From assembly GCA_021782815.1 (NCBI GenBank), contig JAJXUO010000008.1, positions 1-64,000 on the forward strand: a DNA stretch of 64,000 bases. The letters are read 5' to 3'. The translations under genes and the position numbers were made by a program. The stretch's first letter is position 1, and each line of letters begins with the position of its first letter. Shown piece by piece: positions 1 through 8,553 of the stretch. Source of the stretch: Pseudomonadota bacterium (GTDB lineage: Bacteria > Pseudomonadota > Alphaproteobacteria > Rhodospirillales > Magnetospirillaceae). Under the pieces are notes generated by a model. The model saw only the letters and a program-made list of their open reading frames with translations. It had not been told where the DNA came from and searched no databases.

Positions 1-488
1 GCGGGGCGCCCGCACCGGCCCCACGGGGGGCGGCGGCCGCGGCGCGGGCCTGGCGGGCGCCGGACCGGGCGGTGGCGGCGGCGGCCAATACGGTGATCCT
101 GGTGGTGGAGGATAACGGCGTCAACCGGCTGGTGATCAGTCGGATGCTGGATCGGCTGGGCATGGTCTACGACGTAGCGGTGGACGGTCAGTTCGCCCTG
201 GAACGGCTGTGCCGCGGCGCCTACGGGTTGATCCTCACCGATTTTCACATGCCGCGCACCGACGGGCTGACCCTGGCGCGCACGGTGCGCGAGGGGGAGC
301 GGGGCGGTCAGCGTCCGCCGGTGCCCATCGTGGCCCTGACCGCCGACGCCCTGCCGGAAACGGCGGCGCTCTGCCTGCGGAACGGCATGCAGGATTTCCT
401 GACCAAGCCGCTGACCCTGGATGGGTTGGAACGGGTTCTGCGCGCGTGGCTGCCCGCCGCCCTGGATCTGCGCAAACCCCTGGAATAA
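1..488 (+). CDS. Response-regulator receiver domain, C-terminal end of a hybrid sensor kinase (partial)
   Basis: The frame is open to the left edge, so the start lies outside the window. An Ala/Pro/Arg-rich linker is followed by one complete receiver domain. The acidic pocket is in VVEDN, the phospho-accepting Asp in LTDFHMP, the switch Thr in VALTAD and the conserved Lys in FLTKPL. The protein ends soon after the domain, so the receiver is the last module. A low-complexity linker before a terminal receiver is typical of hybrid histidine kinases with a phosphorelay to an Hpt protein, but the kinase part is not visible. It could also be a stand-alone receiver starting at the GTG at 72. The stop codon abuts a palindrome at 488-542. 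Confidence 0.8.
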   Translation, partial: GAPAPAPRGAAAAARAWRAPDRAVAAAANTVILVVEDNGVNRLVISRMLDRLGMVYDVAVDGQFALERLCRGAYGLILTDFHMPRTDGLTLARTVREGERGGQRPPVPIVALTADALPETAALCLRNGMQDFLTKPLTLDGLERVLRAWLPAALDLRKPLE

Positions 489-542
489 TACCGGTCGGCA
501 CTTGATTTGACCCAACGGGTCAAATCATTGGCCGGGCGGTAT
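488..542. repeat. Palindromic element next to the stop codon of the receiver gene
   Basis: Nested inverted repeat: outer arms ATACCG (488-493) and CGGTAT (537-542), inner arms TGATTTGACCC (503-513) and GGGTCAAATCA (517-527) around AAC. There is no T-run after the inner stem, so it is not a standard terminator. It resembles a REP-type element. No second copy was found in the window. Confidence 0.6.
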
Positions 543-556
543 AAGCCGGACCTTGC

Positions 557-601
557 GCCCAAACAAAGACGCCCGGCGCTCCGGAAAACCGGTGCCGGGC
601 G
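557..601 (-). terminator. Likely terminator of ccoQ
   Basis: Stem arms at 570-577 and 594-601, with an inner CCGG/CCGG pair around AAAA. On the minus strand it is followed by the T-rich stretch GTCTTTGTTTGGG, 25 bp past the ccoQ stop. Confidence 0.5.
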
Positions 602-625
602 CGGGATGCGCGAGCCTGGAGAGGG

Positions 626-796
626 TCAGTGCTGCGGAACGTCTTCCGAGCCGTCGTCCCGGAGCGGGATATCGGCGTGGGATTCCACCTTCGACTTATT
701 CTTCGGCCAGTAGGCCCACAGCACGATGGCGGTGAAGAACAGGACCACCCACACGGTCCACAGCGACCGCAGGGCTTCCAGGGACCAACCCATCAT
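626..796 (-). CDS. ccoQ: CcoQ/FixQ-type subunit of cbb3 cytochrome c oxidase
   Basis: A 56-residue protein starting with two Met codons (794-796 and 791-793) behind an AAGGAG ribosome site about 8 bases upstream. It has one membrane segment at about residues 13-30 (WTVWVVLFFTAIVLWAYWP), then a basic stretch and an acidic polar tail with HADIPLRDD. Size, single helix, the W-A-Y/F-x-P exit and the IPxRxD-like tail fit CcoQ, a small subunit that stabilises the cbb3 oxidase in the inner membrane. CcoQ genes normally sit inside ccoNOQP. Here the flanking genes are an EAL protein and a hybrid kinase, so this copy is isolated. It may be a second CcoQ or a CcoQ-like protein with another partner. Confidence 0.72.
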   Translation of the reverse strand: MMGWSLEALRSLWTVWVVLFFTAIVLWAYWPKNKSKVESHADIPLRDDGSEDVPQH

Positions 797-810
797 GGGA
801 CACACTCCTT

Positions 811-838
811 AAAATCTTGGTGGCGGAGTCCCTCCGCC
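811..838 (-). terminator. Possible terminator of the EAL gene
   Basis: Perfect 7-bp stem GGCGGAG (822-828) / CTCCGCC (832-838), followed on the minus strand by ACCAAGATTTT. The stem is short. It lies between the EAL gene and ccoQ and suggests that the two are separate units. Confidence 0.4.
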
Positions 839-862
839 GGAAAACGCCGCATCATGGCAGCA

Positions 863-2614
863 TTAGGGGCAGAAGAACAGAACATCGTTGCGCCGCTGGA
901 CATGGGCGGTCTGCCAGGCGGCCAATCCCTGGCCCTGCGGCTTCATGGCCTTGCCGAAATAAAAGCCCTGGCCGTAGCGCACATTATAAAGACGCAGCAG
1001 GTTGGCGGTCTCCTGGCTTTCGATATGTTCGGCGATGGTGGCGATCTTCAGTTCGCGGCACAGATGGGCGATGGCGCGCAGGAAAGGCAGGCTGGCGCCG
1101 GTTTGCACCGCCTCGCGCACATAGCTGCCGTCGATCTTGACGTGATCCACCTTGAGGGCGCGCAGATAATGGAAGGCGGCGGCGCCGGCGCCGAAATCGT
1201 CCAGCCCCACCAGATTGCCGTGGTCGCGGATCTCCTGGATCACGCCGTTGACCACCTGCAGATCCTGGATGGCCGCCGATTCCGTCACCTCGAACATCAG
1301 CCGCCCTTTCAGGTCGGGGGCTTCCAGGATCACGCGCATCAGGCGGGCGGCGATGGCGGCGTTGGACAGCGAGCGCCCCGACAGATTGACGGCGAACTTG
1401 AGATTGGGATCCTTGCCCGGCTCCTGGCGCATGAAGGCGATGGCCCGGCCGAGGATGGCCAGATCCAGCTCGCCCACCAGCCCCAGATCCTCGGCGAAGG
1501 TGACGGTGCCGTAAGGCGACTGGTCGTTGCCGAAACGCACCAGCGCCTCGAAATGATGCACGGCGCTGTTCCACAGATCGACGATGGGCTGGAAATGCAG
1601 CTCGAAATCGCCCCGGTCGATCATCTCGCGCACTTCACGCATCCGGGCCACGGTGGGAGACAGGCGGCTGCCCGCCGATTTGGCCAGATCGGCCAGCGAG
1701 CCGCCGCCGTCGGCGGTGAAGCGGTTCAGGGTGTAAAGCAGGGCGTTGGTGGCCTCTTCCACCGAAATATCGTCGCCGCCGAGCGGAATGCTGGCCGATT
1801 GCGGCCGCAGATTGAGTTTGCCGCCGGTCAGCGTCTGGGCCAGATCGATGATCTTCGTCTGGATCTCATCGGCGGAAATGTCGTCGCCGTGCAGGACGCC
1901 ATAGCGGTTCTGCCCGAAATCGGCGGCGCTTTCGCCGCCCAGGGAACACTCCTGCAACTGTTCGGTGAAATGGCCGATGAACCGGGCCGAGCCCTCGGTG
2001 CCCAGGCTGTGGCGCAGGTCGGCGATCTCGGGAATGTCCAAAAGGGTCAGCCGCACCGCGTCTCCGGCGCCGTCGGGATTTTCCCGCAGCACGGTGCGGG
2101 CCATCATTTCCAGGCCGTCCTTGTTCAGGAGGCCGTCGGGGCGGCGGGGCAGGGTGCCGGCCAGAGTGCCGCTATGGGCCAGAGCCAGCAGCAGGGTGTC
2201 GGCGCGGTCGGGATGGAGGTAGCCGCTGATGGAAACCGGCACCTCGGCGGTGCCGGGGGTGAGGGCGGTCAGCAGCACGTGGCGCACGCGTTTTCCCGCC
2301 GCCATGCGGTGCAGGGCGTTGGTGAGGCGCGGCTGGTCGGCCGGGCGGATCAGCGCCTCCAGCCGCTCATGCGGCAGCAGGCGGGCGGGACGGCCCACCA
2401 GCGACATGGCGGCGCCGATGGCGAAGAGGATCTGGCCGTCCAGGGTGGTTTCCAGCAGCAGATCGGCCGAGGCGAAGGCGAAGGCGACGTAGGTTTTGGC
2501 CGAGCGGGGCAACGCGGCATCGCGTCCATCGGGCGTTCCCGGCGGCGGCGCTTCGGCACTGATGTTGTCGCCCATGTTTTCAGACCGTTCCCCTTGATCC
2601 ACCAGGGCGATCAT
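863..2614 (-). CDS. EAL-domain c-di-GMP phosphodiesterase with N-terminal PAS-like region
   Basis: A cytoplasmic protein of about 583 residues. The N-terminal ~170 residues look PAS-like, the middle resembles a degenerate GGDEF fold without a GGDEF signature, and the C-terminal ~240 residues form an EAL domain. The EAL catalytic set is present: FEALVRF, VNLSG, EVTES, LDDFGAG, KIDGSYV, AEHIES and YGQGFYFGKA. This predicts hydrolysis of c-di-GMP to pGpG. The ATG at 2612-2614 was chosen because GGAGC lies about 8 bases upstream; a TTG at 2638 and an ATG at 2575 are alternatives. It is divergent from an HD-GYP regulator across ~140 bp. The input sensed by the PAS-like part cannot be read from the sequence. 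Confidence 0.85.
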   Translation of the reverse strand: MIALVDQGERSENMGDNISAEAPPPGTPDGRDAALPRSAKTYVAFAFASADLLLETTLDGQILFAIGAAMSLVGRPARLLPHERLEALIRPADQPRLTNALHRMAAGKRVRHVLLTALTPGTAEVPVSISGYLHPDRADTLLLALAHSGTLAGTLPRRPDGLLNKDGLEMMARTVLRENPDGAGDAVRLTLLDIPEIADLRHSLGTEGSARFIGHFTEQLQECSLGGESAADFGQNRYGVLHGDDISADEIQTKIIDLAQTLTGGKLNLRPQSASIPLGGDDISVEEATNALLYTLNRFTADGGGSLADLAKSAGSRLSPTVARMREVREMIDRGDFELHFQPIVDLWNSAVHHFEALVRFGNDQSPYGTVTFAEDLGLVGELDLAILGRAIAFMRQEPGKDPNLKFAVNLSGRSLSNAAIAARLMRVILEAPDLKGRLMFEVTESAAIQDLQVVNGVIQEIRDHGNLVGLDDFGAGAAAFHYLRALKVDHVKIDGSYVREAVQTGASLPFLRAIAHLCRELKIATIAEHIESQETANLLRLYNVRYGQGFYFGKAMKPQGQGLAAWQTAHVQRRNDVLFFCP

Positions 2615-2752
2615 AGGCCGTGCTCCGGCCCCTGGCAACGACCAGGGTCATCGGGGGAACCCGATCGCCCTGGCAACGGCCCTGGTCTGCGCGGACGGGA
2701 CGAGCTATGCTCGTGACAGTATCGCCCGAACCCGAAGAGTCGCGTTCCGTCA

Positions 2753-3898
2753 ATGTCAGTGCAAAAGACCAGACCAGAGGCATCGGGGATCGGCATCCAT
2801 AATCCTGGGCGCCGCAATCAACGGGTGTGCGTGATCGACGCCAACCCGAAATTCCGCGCCGACGTGGCTTCGGCGCTGCTGTCGTTCTACGAGGTTTCGG
2901 AGCAATGGGACCAGGGGGCGGCGCTGGAGGCCATCGCCTTCGATCCGCCCGCCGCCATCATCCTCGACGAGAACGTGACGCCCAGGGGCGGACTGCCGCT
3001 GTTGCGCGAGATCTGCTGCGTGCCCGAACTGGACCGTATTCCCGTCATCTGCACCGCCTCGGCCGACCGTCGCTCCTTTCTGGCCGATGCCGCCCTGCTG
3101 GGGGTGCGCACCACCCTGACCAAGCCCTTCCGTCGCAGTCTGCTGCTGGCCGCCCTGTCGGCCGAGATCAACGGCAAGATCGAGCGCAACTGGATCAAGA
3201 TCGAACCGGTGCAGCGCGCGGCCCTGCAAAAGACCACGGCGTTGTTCAACAGTATCGCCGACGCCATCGGCAGCGGCGAGAGCATGCCTTATGAAACCCT
3301 GCGCGCGGCCTGCGAGCCGTTGCTGCAGGCCATTTCCTCGGGGAACTACAGCCGCATCCTCGACGGCGTGCGCGATCACGACAATTACACCTACGTGCAT
3401 TCGCTGCGGGTGGCGGTGTTTCTCTCGGTGCTGGGGCACGCCATCGGCCTGCGCGACCGCGATCTGTCGATCCTGGCCACCGGGGGCATGATCCACGATA
3501 TCGGCAAGCTGTCGGTGCCTTCGCACATCCTCAATAAGTCGGGCCGTCTGACCGACCAGGAATGGGCCATCATGCAGGGCCACGTTCCTCCCGCCGAACG
3601 CTTTTTGCATCTGGTGCCGGATTTGCAGCGCGGCGCCCTGATCATCGCCACCCAGCATCACGAGAAGCTGGACGGATCGGGCTATCCGCACGGTCTCAAG
3701 GGCGCCGAGCTCGATGATCTGACCCGCATGGCCAATATCGTCGATATCTTCTGCGCCCTCACCGACTGGCGGCCCTACAAGGAGGCGCTGGATCCCGAAC
3801 ATGCCTTCTTCATCATGCGCCAGCAGCCCGAGCAGCTGGATCAGGGGCTGCTGAAGGTGTTCCGCGAGGTGCTACTCGACACCGCCCGCCGGGGCTGA
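2753..3898 (+). CDS. Response regulator with HD-GYP c-di-GMP phosphodiesterase domain
   Basis: 381 residues. The receiver spans about residues 24-145, with phospho-acceptor Asp72 in ILDEN, Thr101 and Lys124. The first acidic position is IDAN rather than the usual DD pair, so metal binding may be weaker. The HD-GYP domain spans about residues 200-375, with His216, His248-Asp249 in MIHDIGK, His277, HHEKLDGSGYP at 302-312 and Asp331. These residues bind the metal centre of active HD-GYP enzymes that hydrolyse c-di-GMP. The overall design resembles RpfG. It is divergent from the EAL gene, and its last 27 bases overlap the end of the convergent RND outer-membrane gene. The cognate kinase is not obvious; the hybrid kinase at the left edge is one candidate. 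Confidence 0.88.
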   Translation: MSVQKTRPEASGIGIHNPGRRNQRVCVIDANPKFRADVASALLSFYEVSEQWDQGAALEAIAFDPPAAIILDENVTPRGGLPLLREICCVPELDRIPVICTASADRRSFLADAALLGVRTTLTKPFRRSLLLAALSAEINGKIERNWIKIEPVQRAALQKTTALFNSIADAIGSGESMPYETLRAACEPLLQAISSGNYSRILDGVRDHDNYTYVHSLRVAVFLSVLGHAIGLRDRDLSILATGGMIHDIGKLSVPSHILNKSGRLTDQEWAIMQGHVPPAERFLHLVPDLQRGALIIATQHHEKLDGSGYPHGLKGAELDDLTRMANIVDIFCALTDWRPYKEALDPEHAFFIMRQQPEQLDQGLLKVFREVLLDTARRG

Positions 3899-5302
3899 GC
3901 CTTCGGCCGGTCCCGGCCAGCCGCCGCCCAGGGCCACGGCCAGGGCGGCGCTGGCGGCCAGCCGTTCCTCCTGAATGGACAGCGCGGTCTGGCGCGCCGA
4001 CAGGGCGGCGGCCTGGGCGGTGACCACCGTGGTATAGGCCACGGTTCCGGCCTGATACTGGTTCAGGGCCAGCCGTTCCGACAGGGCGGCGCTCGCCACC
4101 GCCCGCTGCTGGGCCTGGGCCTGCTCGGCCTCGCGGCCCAGGGCGGCCAGATCGTCCTCCACCTGCTGGAAGGCGGTGAGCACGGTCTGGCGGTAGCTGG
4201 CGATGGTGCCGTCATAGGCGGCGCGGGCCTCGGCCACCTGGGCGGCGCGCAGGCCGCCGTCGAACAGGGTGTCGCCGACCCCCGGCCCCAACGACCATAC
4301 CGAATGCGAGGCCCGCAGCAGGCTGTCGAGGGCGGTGCCGGCGAAGCCGTAGGAGGCCGACAGGGTGAGATCGGGGTAATAGGCGGCCTCGGCCACGCCG
4401 ATCTCGGCATTGGCGGCGGCCATGCGCCGTTCGGCGGCGGCGATGTCGGGGCGGCGCTCCAGCAGGCGCGACGGCAGGCCCACCGGCAGCGACGGCACCT
4501 CCGGCACCTGGGCGGCGGCGGCCAGGGTGAAATCGGCCGGAGCCTGGCCCACCAGCACGGCGATGGCATGTTCTAACTGGGCGCGGGTCACGCGCACGGC
4601 GATGGCCTGGGCCTGGGTGGCCTTGAGCTGGGTATCGGCCTGGGCCACGTCGGAGCGGGCCGCCACCCCGGCGGCATACTGGTTGCGGGCGATCTCCAGG
4701 CTGCGGGCATAGGCGGCCACGGTGGCGTCCAGCAGGCGCTGCTGCTCGTCGGCGGCGCGCAAGGCGAAATAATCGGCGGCCAGGGCGGACTGCTCGGCCA
4801 GGCGGGCGGCGGCCAGATCGTCGGCGCCGGCCTGGGCCGAGGCCTCGGCGTTCTCGGCGGCGCGGCGCACCTTGCCCCAGATGTCGGGAACCCAGCTGGC
4901 GCTCAAGGCGGCGCCGCTGCTGCTGGCGAACAGCGGCCGTCCGGTGCTGTCGGTGCGGCTGCGGCTTTGCGAGGCGTCGAGGCCGAGGGTGGGAAAGAAG
5001 CCGGCGCGGGCGGCGTCGGCGGCGGCCAGGGCCTGGCGCCAGGCCGCCTCCGATTCCTTGACCGTCTGGTTGGAGACGGCGACCCTGGCCTCCAGGGCCG
5101 ACAGCGCGGCATCGTGGTAGACCGTCCACCAGGCGCCGCCGTCCACTCCTTGCGGCGCGGCCCGTTTCCAGCCGTCCAGTTCCTTGAAGCGGGCCGGGGC
5201 CGGGGCCGCGGGGCGGTGGTAGTCGGGGCCGACGGCGCAGCCGGCCAGGAGCAGGGCCAGGGCGGCGGAAAGGGCGGCCGGAAACGGCGTCTTAGGCATC
5301 AT
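3872..5302 (-). CDS. RND efflux outer-membrane lipoprotein, NodT/OprM family
   Basis: 476 residues. A lipoprotein signal ends in LLAGC with the lipid-modified Cys at residue 22, followed by the family hallmark AVGPDYHRP. Two similar OEP halves of long Ala/Gln-rich helices follow, ending with the conserved [21 protein letters not shown] tail. It forms the trimeric TolC-like exit duct for the adaptor and permeases encoded upstream. Its start overlaps the end of the second permease gene by 11 bases, so it is the last gene of the operon. GGAG lies 4 bases before the first of two adjacent ATG codons (5302 and 5299); the second has better spacing. Confidence 0.92.
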   Translation of the reverse strand: MMPKTPFPAALSAALALLLAGCAVGPDYHRPAAPAPARFKELDGWKRAAPQGVDGGAWWTVYHDAALSALEARVAVSNQTVKESEAAWRQALAAADAARAGFFPTLGLDASQSRSRTDSTGRPLFASSSGAALSASWVPDIWGKVRRAAENAEASAQAGADDLAAARLAEQSALAADYFALRAADEQQRLLDATVAAYARSLEIARNQYAAGVAARSDVAQADTQLKATQAQAIAVRVTRAQLEHAIAVLVGQAPADFTLAAAAQVPEVPSLPVGLPSRLLERRPDIAAAERRMAAANAEIGVAEAAYYPDLTLSASYGFAGTALDSLLRASHSVWSLGPGVGDTLFDGGLRAAQVAEARAAYDGTIASYRQTVLTAFQQVEDDLAALGREAEQAQAQQRAVASAALSERLALNQYQAGTVAYTTVVTAQAAALSARQTALSIQEERLAASAALAVALGGGWPGPAEGSAPAGGVE

Positions 5303-8300
5303 GGCTCTCCTGCCGGGCGCCGCGTCCGGCCCATTGGCGGAAGCGGTCGAGGTAAAGATAGACCACCGGGGTGGTGTAAAGGGTGAGCATCTGGCTGACG
5401 ATGAGGCCGCCGACGATGGCGATGCCCAACGGCCTGCGCATCTCGGCGCCCTCGCCCTGGCCCAGGGCCAGGGGCAGGGCGCCCAAAAGGGCCACCATGG
5501 TGGTCATCATGATGGGACGGAAGCGCAAAAGGCAGGCCTGGCGGATGGCCTCGCGCGGCGTCAGCCCCTGGTTGCGCTGGGCGTCCAGGGCGACGTCGAT
5601 CATCATGATGGCGTTCTTCTTGACGATGCCGATCAGCAGAATCACCCCGATCAGGGCGATGATGGTGAAATCGGTCTTGCACAGCAGCAGGGCCAGCACC
5701 GCCCCCACCCCGGCCGAGGGCAGGGTGGAGAGGATGGTGACGGGGTGGATATAGCTCTCGTAGAGGATGCCCAGCACGATATAGACCGCCAGCAGGGCGG
5801 CCAGGATCAGCAGGGGCTCGTTGCTCAAGGACGATTGGAAGGCCTTGGCGGTCCCCTGGAAACTGCCGTGCACGGTGGGCGGCACGCCGATGCGGGTCAT
5901 GGTGGCGTCGATGGCCGCCACGGCGTCGTTCAGCGAGACCCCCAGCGGCAGATTGAAGGACAGGGTGCTGGCGGCGAAATGGCCCTGGTGGTTGACGGCC
6001 AGCGGCGTGGTGCCGGGACCGAAGCGGCTGAAGGCGGCCAGCGGCACCATGGTTTCCGCCGAGGTGCTGACCGAGGCCCCGGCCGAAGCGGTGCCGTGCC
6101 CGGTATTGGCCAGGGCGTTGGAGCTGAGATTGCGGGCGGAATCGGCGGCGATGGCGGCGGCGCTGCGGGCGGATCCCTTCAAGACGGTGGTGCCGCTGAC
6201 GGCGTTGCTGCTTTGGGTGCCGCTGGGGGTGGCCGCCGCGGTGCTGACATAGAGCAGTTTCAGGCTGTCGGGGGTCTGCCAGTAGCGCGGCGCCACCTCC
6301 ATGACCACGTGATACTGGTTGAGGGCGTTGTAGATCACCGAAACCTGGCGCTGGCCGAAGGCGTCATAGAGGGTATTGTCGATCTGGCTGGCCTGAAGGC
6401 CGAGGCGCGAGGCCGTGTCGCGGTCCACCGTTACCTCGGTTTCGAGGCCGGTATCCTGCTGGTCGGAATTGACGTCGGCCAGCTGCGGCACATGGCGCAG
6501 CGCCTCGGTCAGGCGCGGCGCCCAGGTTTGCAGATCGTGCAGGCTGTCGGCCTCCAGGGTATATTGGAACTCGGCCGGGCTGGGCCGCCCGCCCATGCGG
6601 ATGTCCTGGGCGGCCTGCAGGAACAGCGAGGCGCCCGGCACGTGCGACAGTTTATGGCGCAGCCGGCCGATGACCTGATCCACCGACAGCTTGCGCTCGG
6701 CCAGCGGCTTCAGGGCGATGAACAGGCGGCCGCTGTTGGTCTGGCTGCCGCCGGTGAAGCCCACCACGCTGGCCACCGCCGGGTCGTTCTTGACGATGGT
6801 GGTGAACTTCACCAGCTTCTCGCGCATCAGCTGGAAGGAAATGCTCTGGTCGGCGACGATGCCGCCCATGACGCGGCCGGTATCCTGCTGCGGGAAGAAG
6901 CCCTTGGGCACCACGGCGAACAGATAGAGGTTGAGCCCCACCGTGGCCAGCAGGATCAGCATGGTCAGGCGGGTGTGGCGCAGCGCCGCGTCCAGGCTGC
7001 GCCGGTAGCCGGATTGCAGGGCGTCGAACCAGCGTGCGCTGAAATGCTGGAAGCGTCCGCTCCCCTCCGCCTGCGGTCGGCGCAGCAGGCGGGCGCACAT
7101 CATCGGGGTGGTGGTCAGCGACACCAGCAGCGATACCAGGATGGCCACCGACAGGGTGACGGCGAATTCGCGGAACAGCCGTCCGACGATGCCGCCCATC
7201 AGCAGGATGGGGGTGAAGACGGCGATCAGCGACAGGCTCATGGACAGCACGGTGAAGCCCACCTCGCGGGCCCCCTGCAGGGCGGCCTGACGGCGCGGCA
7301 TGCCGGCCTCGACATGGCGCATGATGTTTTCCAGCACCACGATGGCGTCGTCCACCACGAAGCCGGTGCCGATGGTGAGGGCCATCAGCGACAGATTGTC
7401 CAGGCTGTAATCCAGGAGATACATCACGGCGAAGGTGCCGATCAGCGACACCGGCACCGCCACGCCGGGAATGAAGGTGGCGCGGCCGTCGCGCAGGAAC
7501 AGGAACACCACCAGAATCACCAGGGAGATGGAGATCAGCAGGGTCTGCTCCACATCGTGCAGCGAGGCGCGGATGGTGGAGGTGCGCTCCATGGCCACCG
7601 ACAGCGAAATGGCGGCGGGAATGGAGGCCCGGAGCTGCGGCAGGGCGTCTTCGACGTTCTGCACCGTCTGGATGATGTTGGCGCCCGGTTCGCGGAACAG
7701 GATGACCAGCACGGCGGGCTTGCCGTTGGACAGGCCCTGGTTGCGCAGATCCTCCACCGAATTTTCCACGTCGGCCACGTCGGAAAGCCGCACCGGCGCC
7801 GTGTCGCGGTAGGCGATGACCATGCGGCGGTATTGTTCGGCGTGGCTGGCCTGGTCGTTGGTGTAGATCTGCAGGTGGCGGTCGCCCACCTCGATGGCGC
7901 CCTTGGGGCTGTTGGCGTTGGCCGAGGCCAGGGCGGCGCGCACGTCCTCGAGGCCGATGCCGTATTTGAACAGGGCGTTGGGATTGAGCTCCACCCGCAC
8001 GGCGGGCAGCGAACTGCCGCCCACCAGCACCTGGCCGATGCCGTTCACCTGCGACAGCTTCTGCTGGAGGATGGTGGCGGCGGAATCGTAGAGCTGGCCG
8101 GGGGTCAGGCTGTCGGAGCTTAAGGCCAGCACCATGATGGGGGCGTCGGCCGGGTTGACCTTGCGGTAGGTGGGATTGCTGCGCAGGCTGGTGGGCAGAT
8201 CGGCGCGGGCGGCGTTGATGGCGGCCTGGACGTCGCGGGCGGCGCCGTCGATATCGCGGTCGAGGCCGAATTGCAGGATGACCTGGGTGGCGCCCAGCGA

Positions 8301-8552
8301 GCTGGACGAGGTCATCTCGGTAACGTCGGCGATCTGGCCCAGATGGCGTTCCAGCGGCGTGGCCACGCTGGTGGCCATGGTGTCGGGGCTGGCGCCCGGC
8401 ATGTTGGCCATCACCAGGATGGTGGGAAAATCCACCTGCGGCAGCGGCGACACCGGCAGCAGGAAGAAGGCCACCACCCCCAGCAGCGCCACCCCCAGCG
8501 TCAGCAGGGTGGTGGCGACCGGGCGGTCGATGAACGGGGCCGAGATGCGCAT
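5292..8552 (-). CDS. RND multidrug efflux permease, MdtC/MuxC type
   Basis: 1086 residues with the AcrB/MdtBC layout: twelve membrane segments and two large periplasmic loops. The proton-relay acidic pair is in [15 protein letters not shown] and the conserved Lys in [12 protein letters not shown]. It exports hydrophobic compounds from the inner membrane and periplasm, driven by protons. In MdtBC and MuxBC, two different permeases combine into one trimer, and the preceding gene encodes the other one. A low-complexity Ser/Ala/Thr-rich insert of about 60 residues (around residues 770-830) in the second periplasmic loop makes it longer than the ~1030-residue norm. It starts 1 base after the stop of the other permease gene, so expression is coupled. 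Substrates cannot be predicted. Confidence 0.93.
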   Translation of the reverse strand: MRISAPFIDRPVATTLLTLGVALLGVVAFFLLPVSPLPQVDFPTILVMANMPGASPDTMATSVATPLERHLGQIADVTEMTSSSSLGATQVILQFGLDRDIDGAARDVQAAINAARADLPTSLRSNPTYRKVNPADAPIMVLALSSDSLTPGQLYDSAATILQQKLSQVNGIGQVLVGGSSLPAVRVELNPNALFKYGIGLEDVRAALASANANSPKGAIEVGDRHLQIYTNDQASHAEQYRRMVIAYRDTAPVRLSDVADVENSVEDLRNQGLSNGKPAVLVILFREPGANIIQTVQNVEDALPQLRASIPAAISLSVAMERTSTIRASLHDVEQTLLISISLVILVVFLFLRDGRATFIPGVAVPVSLIGTFAVMYLLDYSLDNLSLMALTIGTGFVVDDAIVVLENIMRHVEAGMPRRQAALQGAREVGFTVLSMSLSLIAVFTPILLMGGIVGRLFREFAVTLSVAILVSLLVSLTTTPMMCARLLRRPQAEGSGRFQHFSARWFDALQSGYRRSLDAALRHTRLTMLILLATVGLNLYLFAVVPKGFFPQQDTGRVMGGIVADQSISFQLMREKLVKFTTIVKNDPAVASVVGFTGGSQTNSGRLFIALKPLAERKLSVDQVIGRLRHKLSHVPGASLFLQAAQDIRMGGRPSPAEFQYTLEADSLHDLQTWAPRLTEALRHVPQLADVNSDQQDTGLETEVTVDRDTASRLGLQASQIDNTLYDAFGQRQVSVIYNALNQYHVVMEVAPRYWQTPDSLKLLYVSTAAATPSGTQSSNAVSGTTVLKGSARSAAAIAADSARNLSSNALANTGHGTASAGASVSTSAETMVPLAAFSRFGPGTTPLAVNHQGHFAASTLSFNLPLGVSLNDAVAAIDATMTRIGVPPTVHGSFQGTAKAFQSSLSNEPLLILAALLAVYIVLGILYESYIHPVTILSTLPSAGVGAVLALLLCKTDFTIIALIGVILLIGIVKKNAIMMIDVALDAQRNQGLTPREAIRQACLLRFRPIMMTTMVALLGALPLALGQGEGAEMRRPLGIAIVGGLIVSQMLTLYTTPVVYLYLDRFRQWAGRGARQESHDA

Positions 8553-8553
8553 G

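Noticed and set aside
629-2716. Long open frame on the plus strand opposite the EAL gene
   Set aside because: It is a compositional shadow of the GC-rich EAL gene: Gln/Gly/His-rich, low-complexity and without any domain, while the minus strand carries complete EAL motifs.
5301-8123. 940-codon open frame on the plus strand across an RND permease
   Set aside because: Antisense shadow. The translation is an Asp/Gln/Gly/His-rich low-complexity string, and the minus strand encodes an unmistakable permease.
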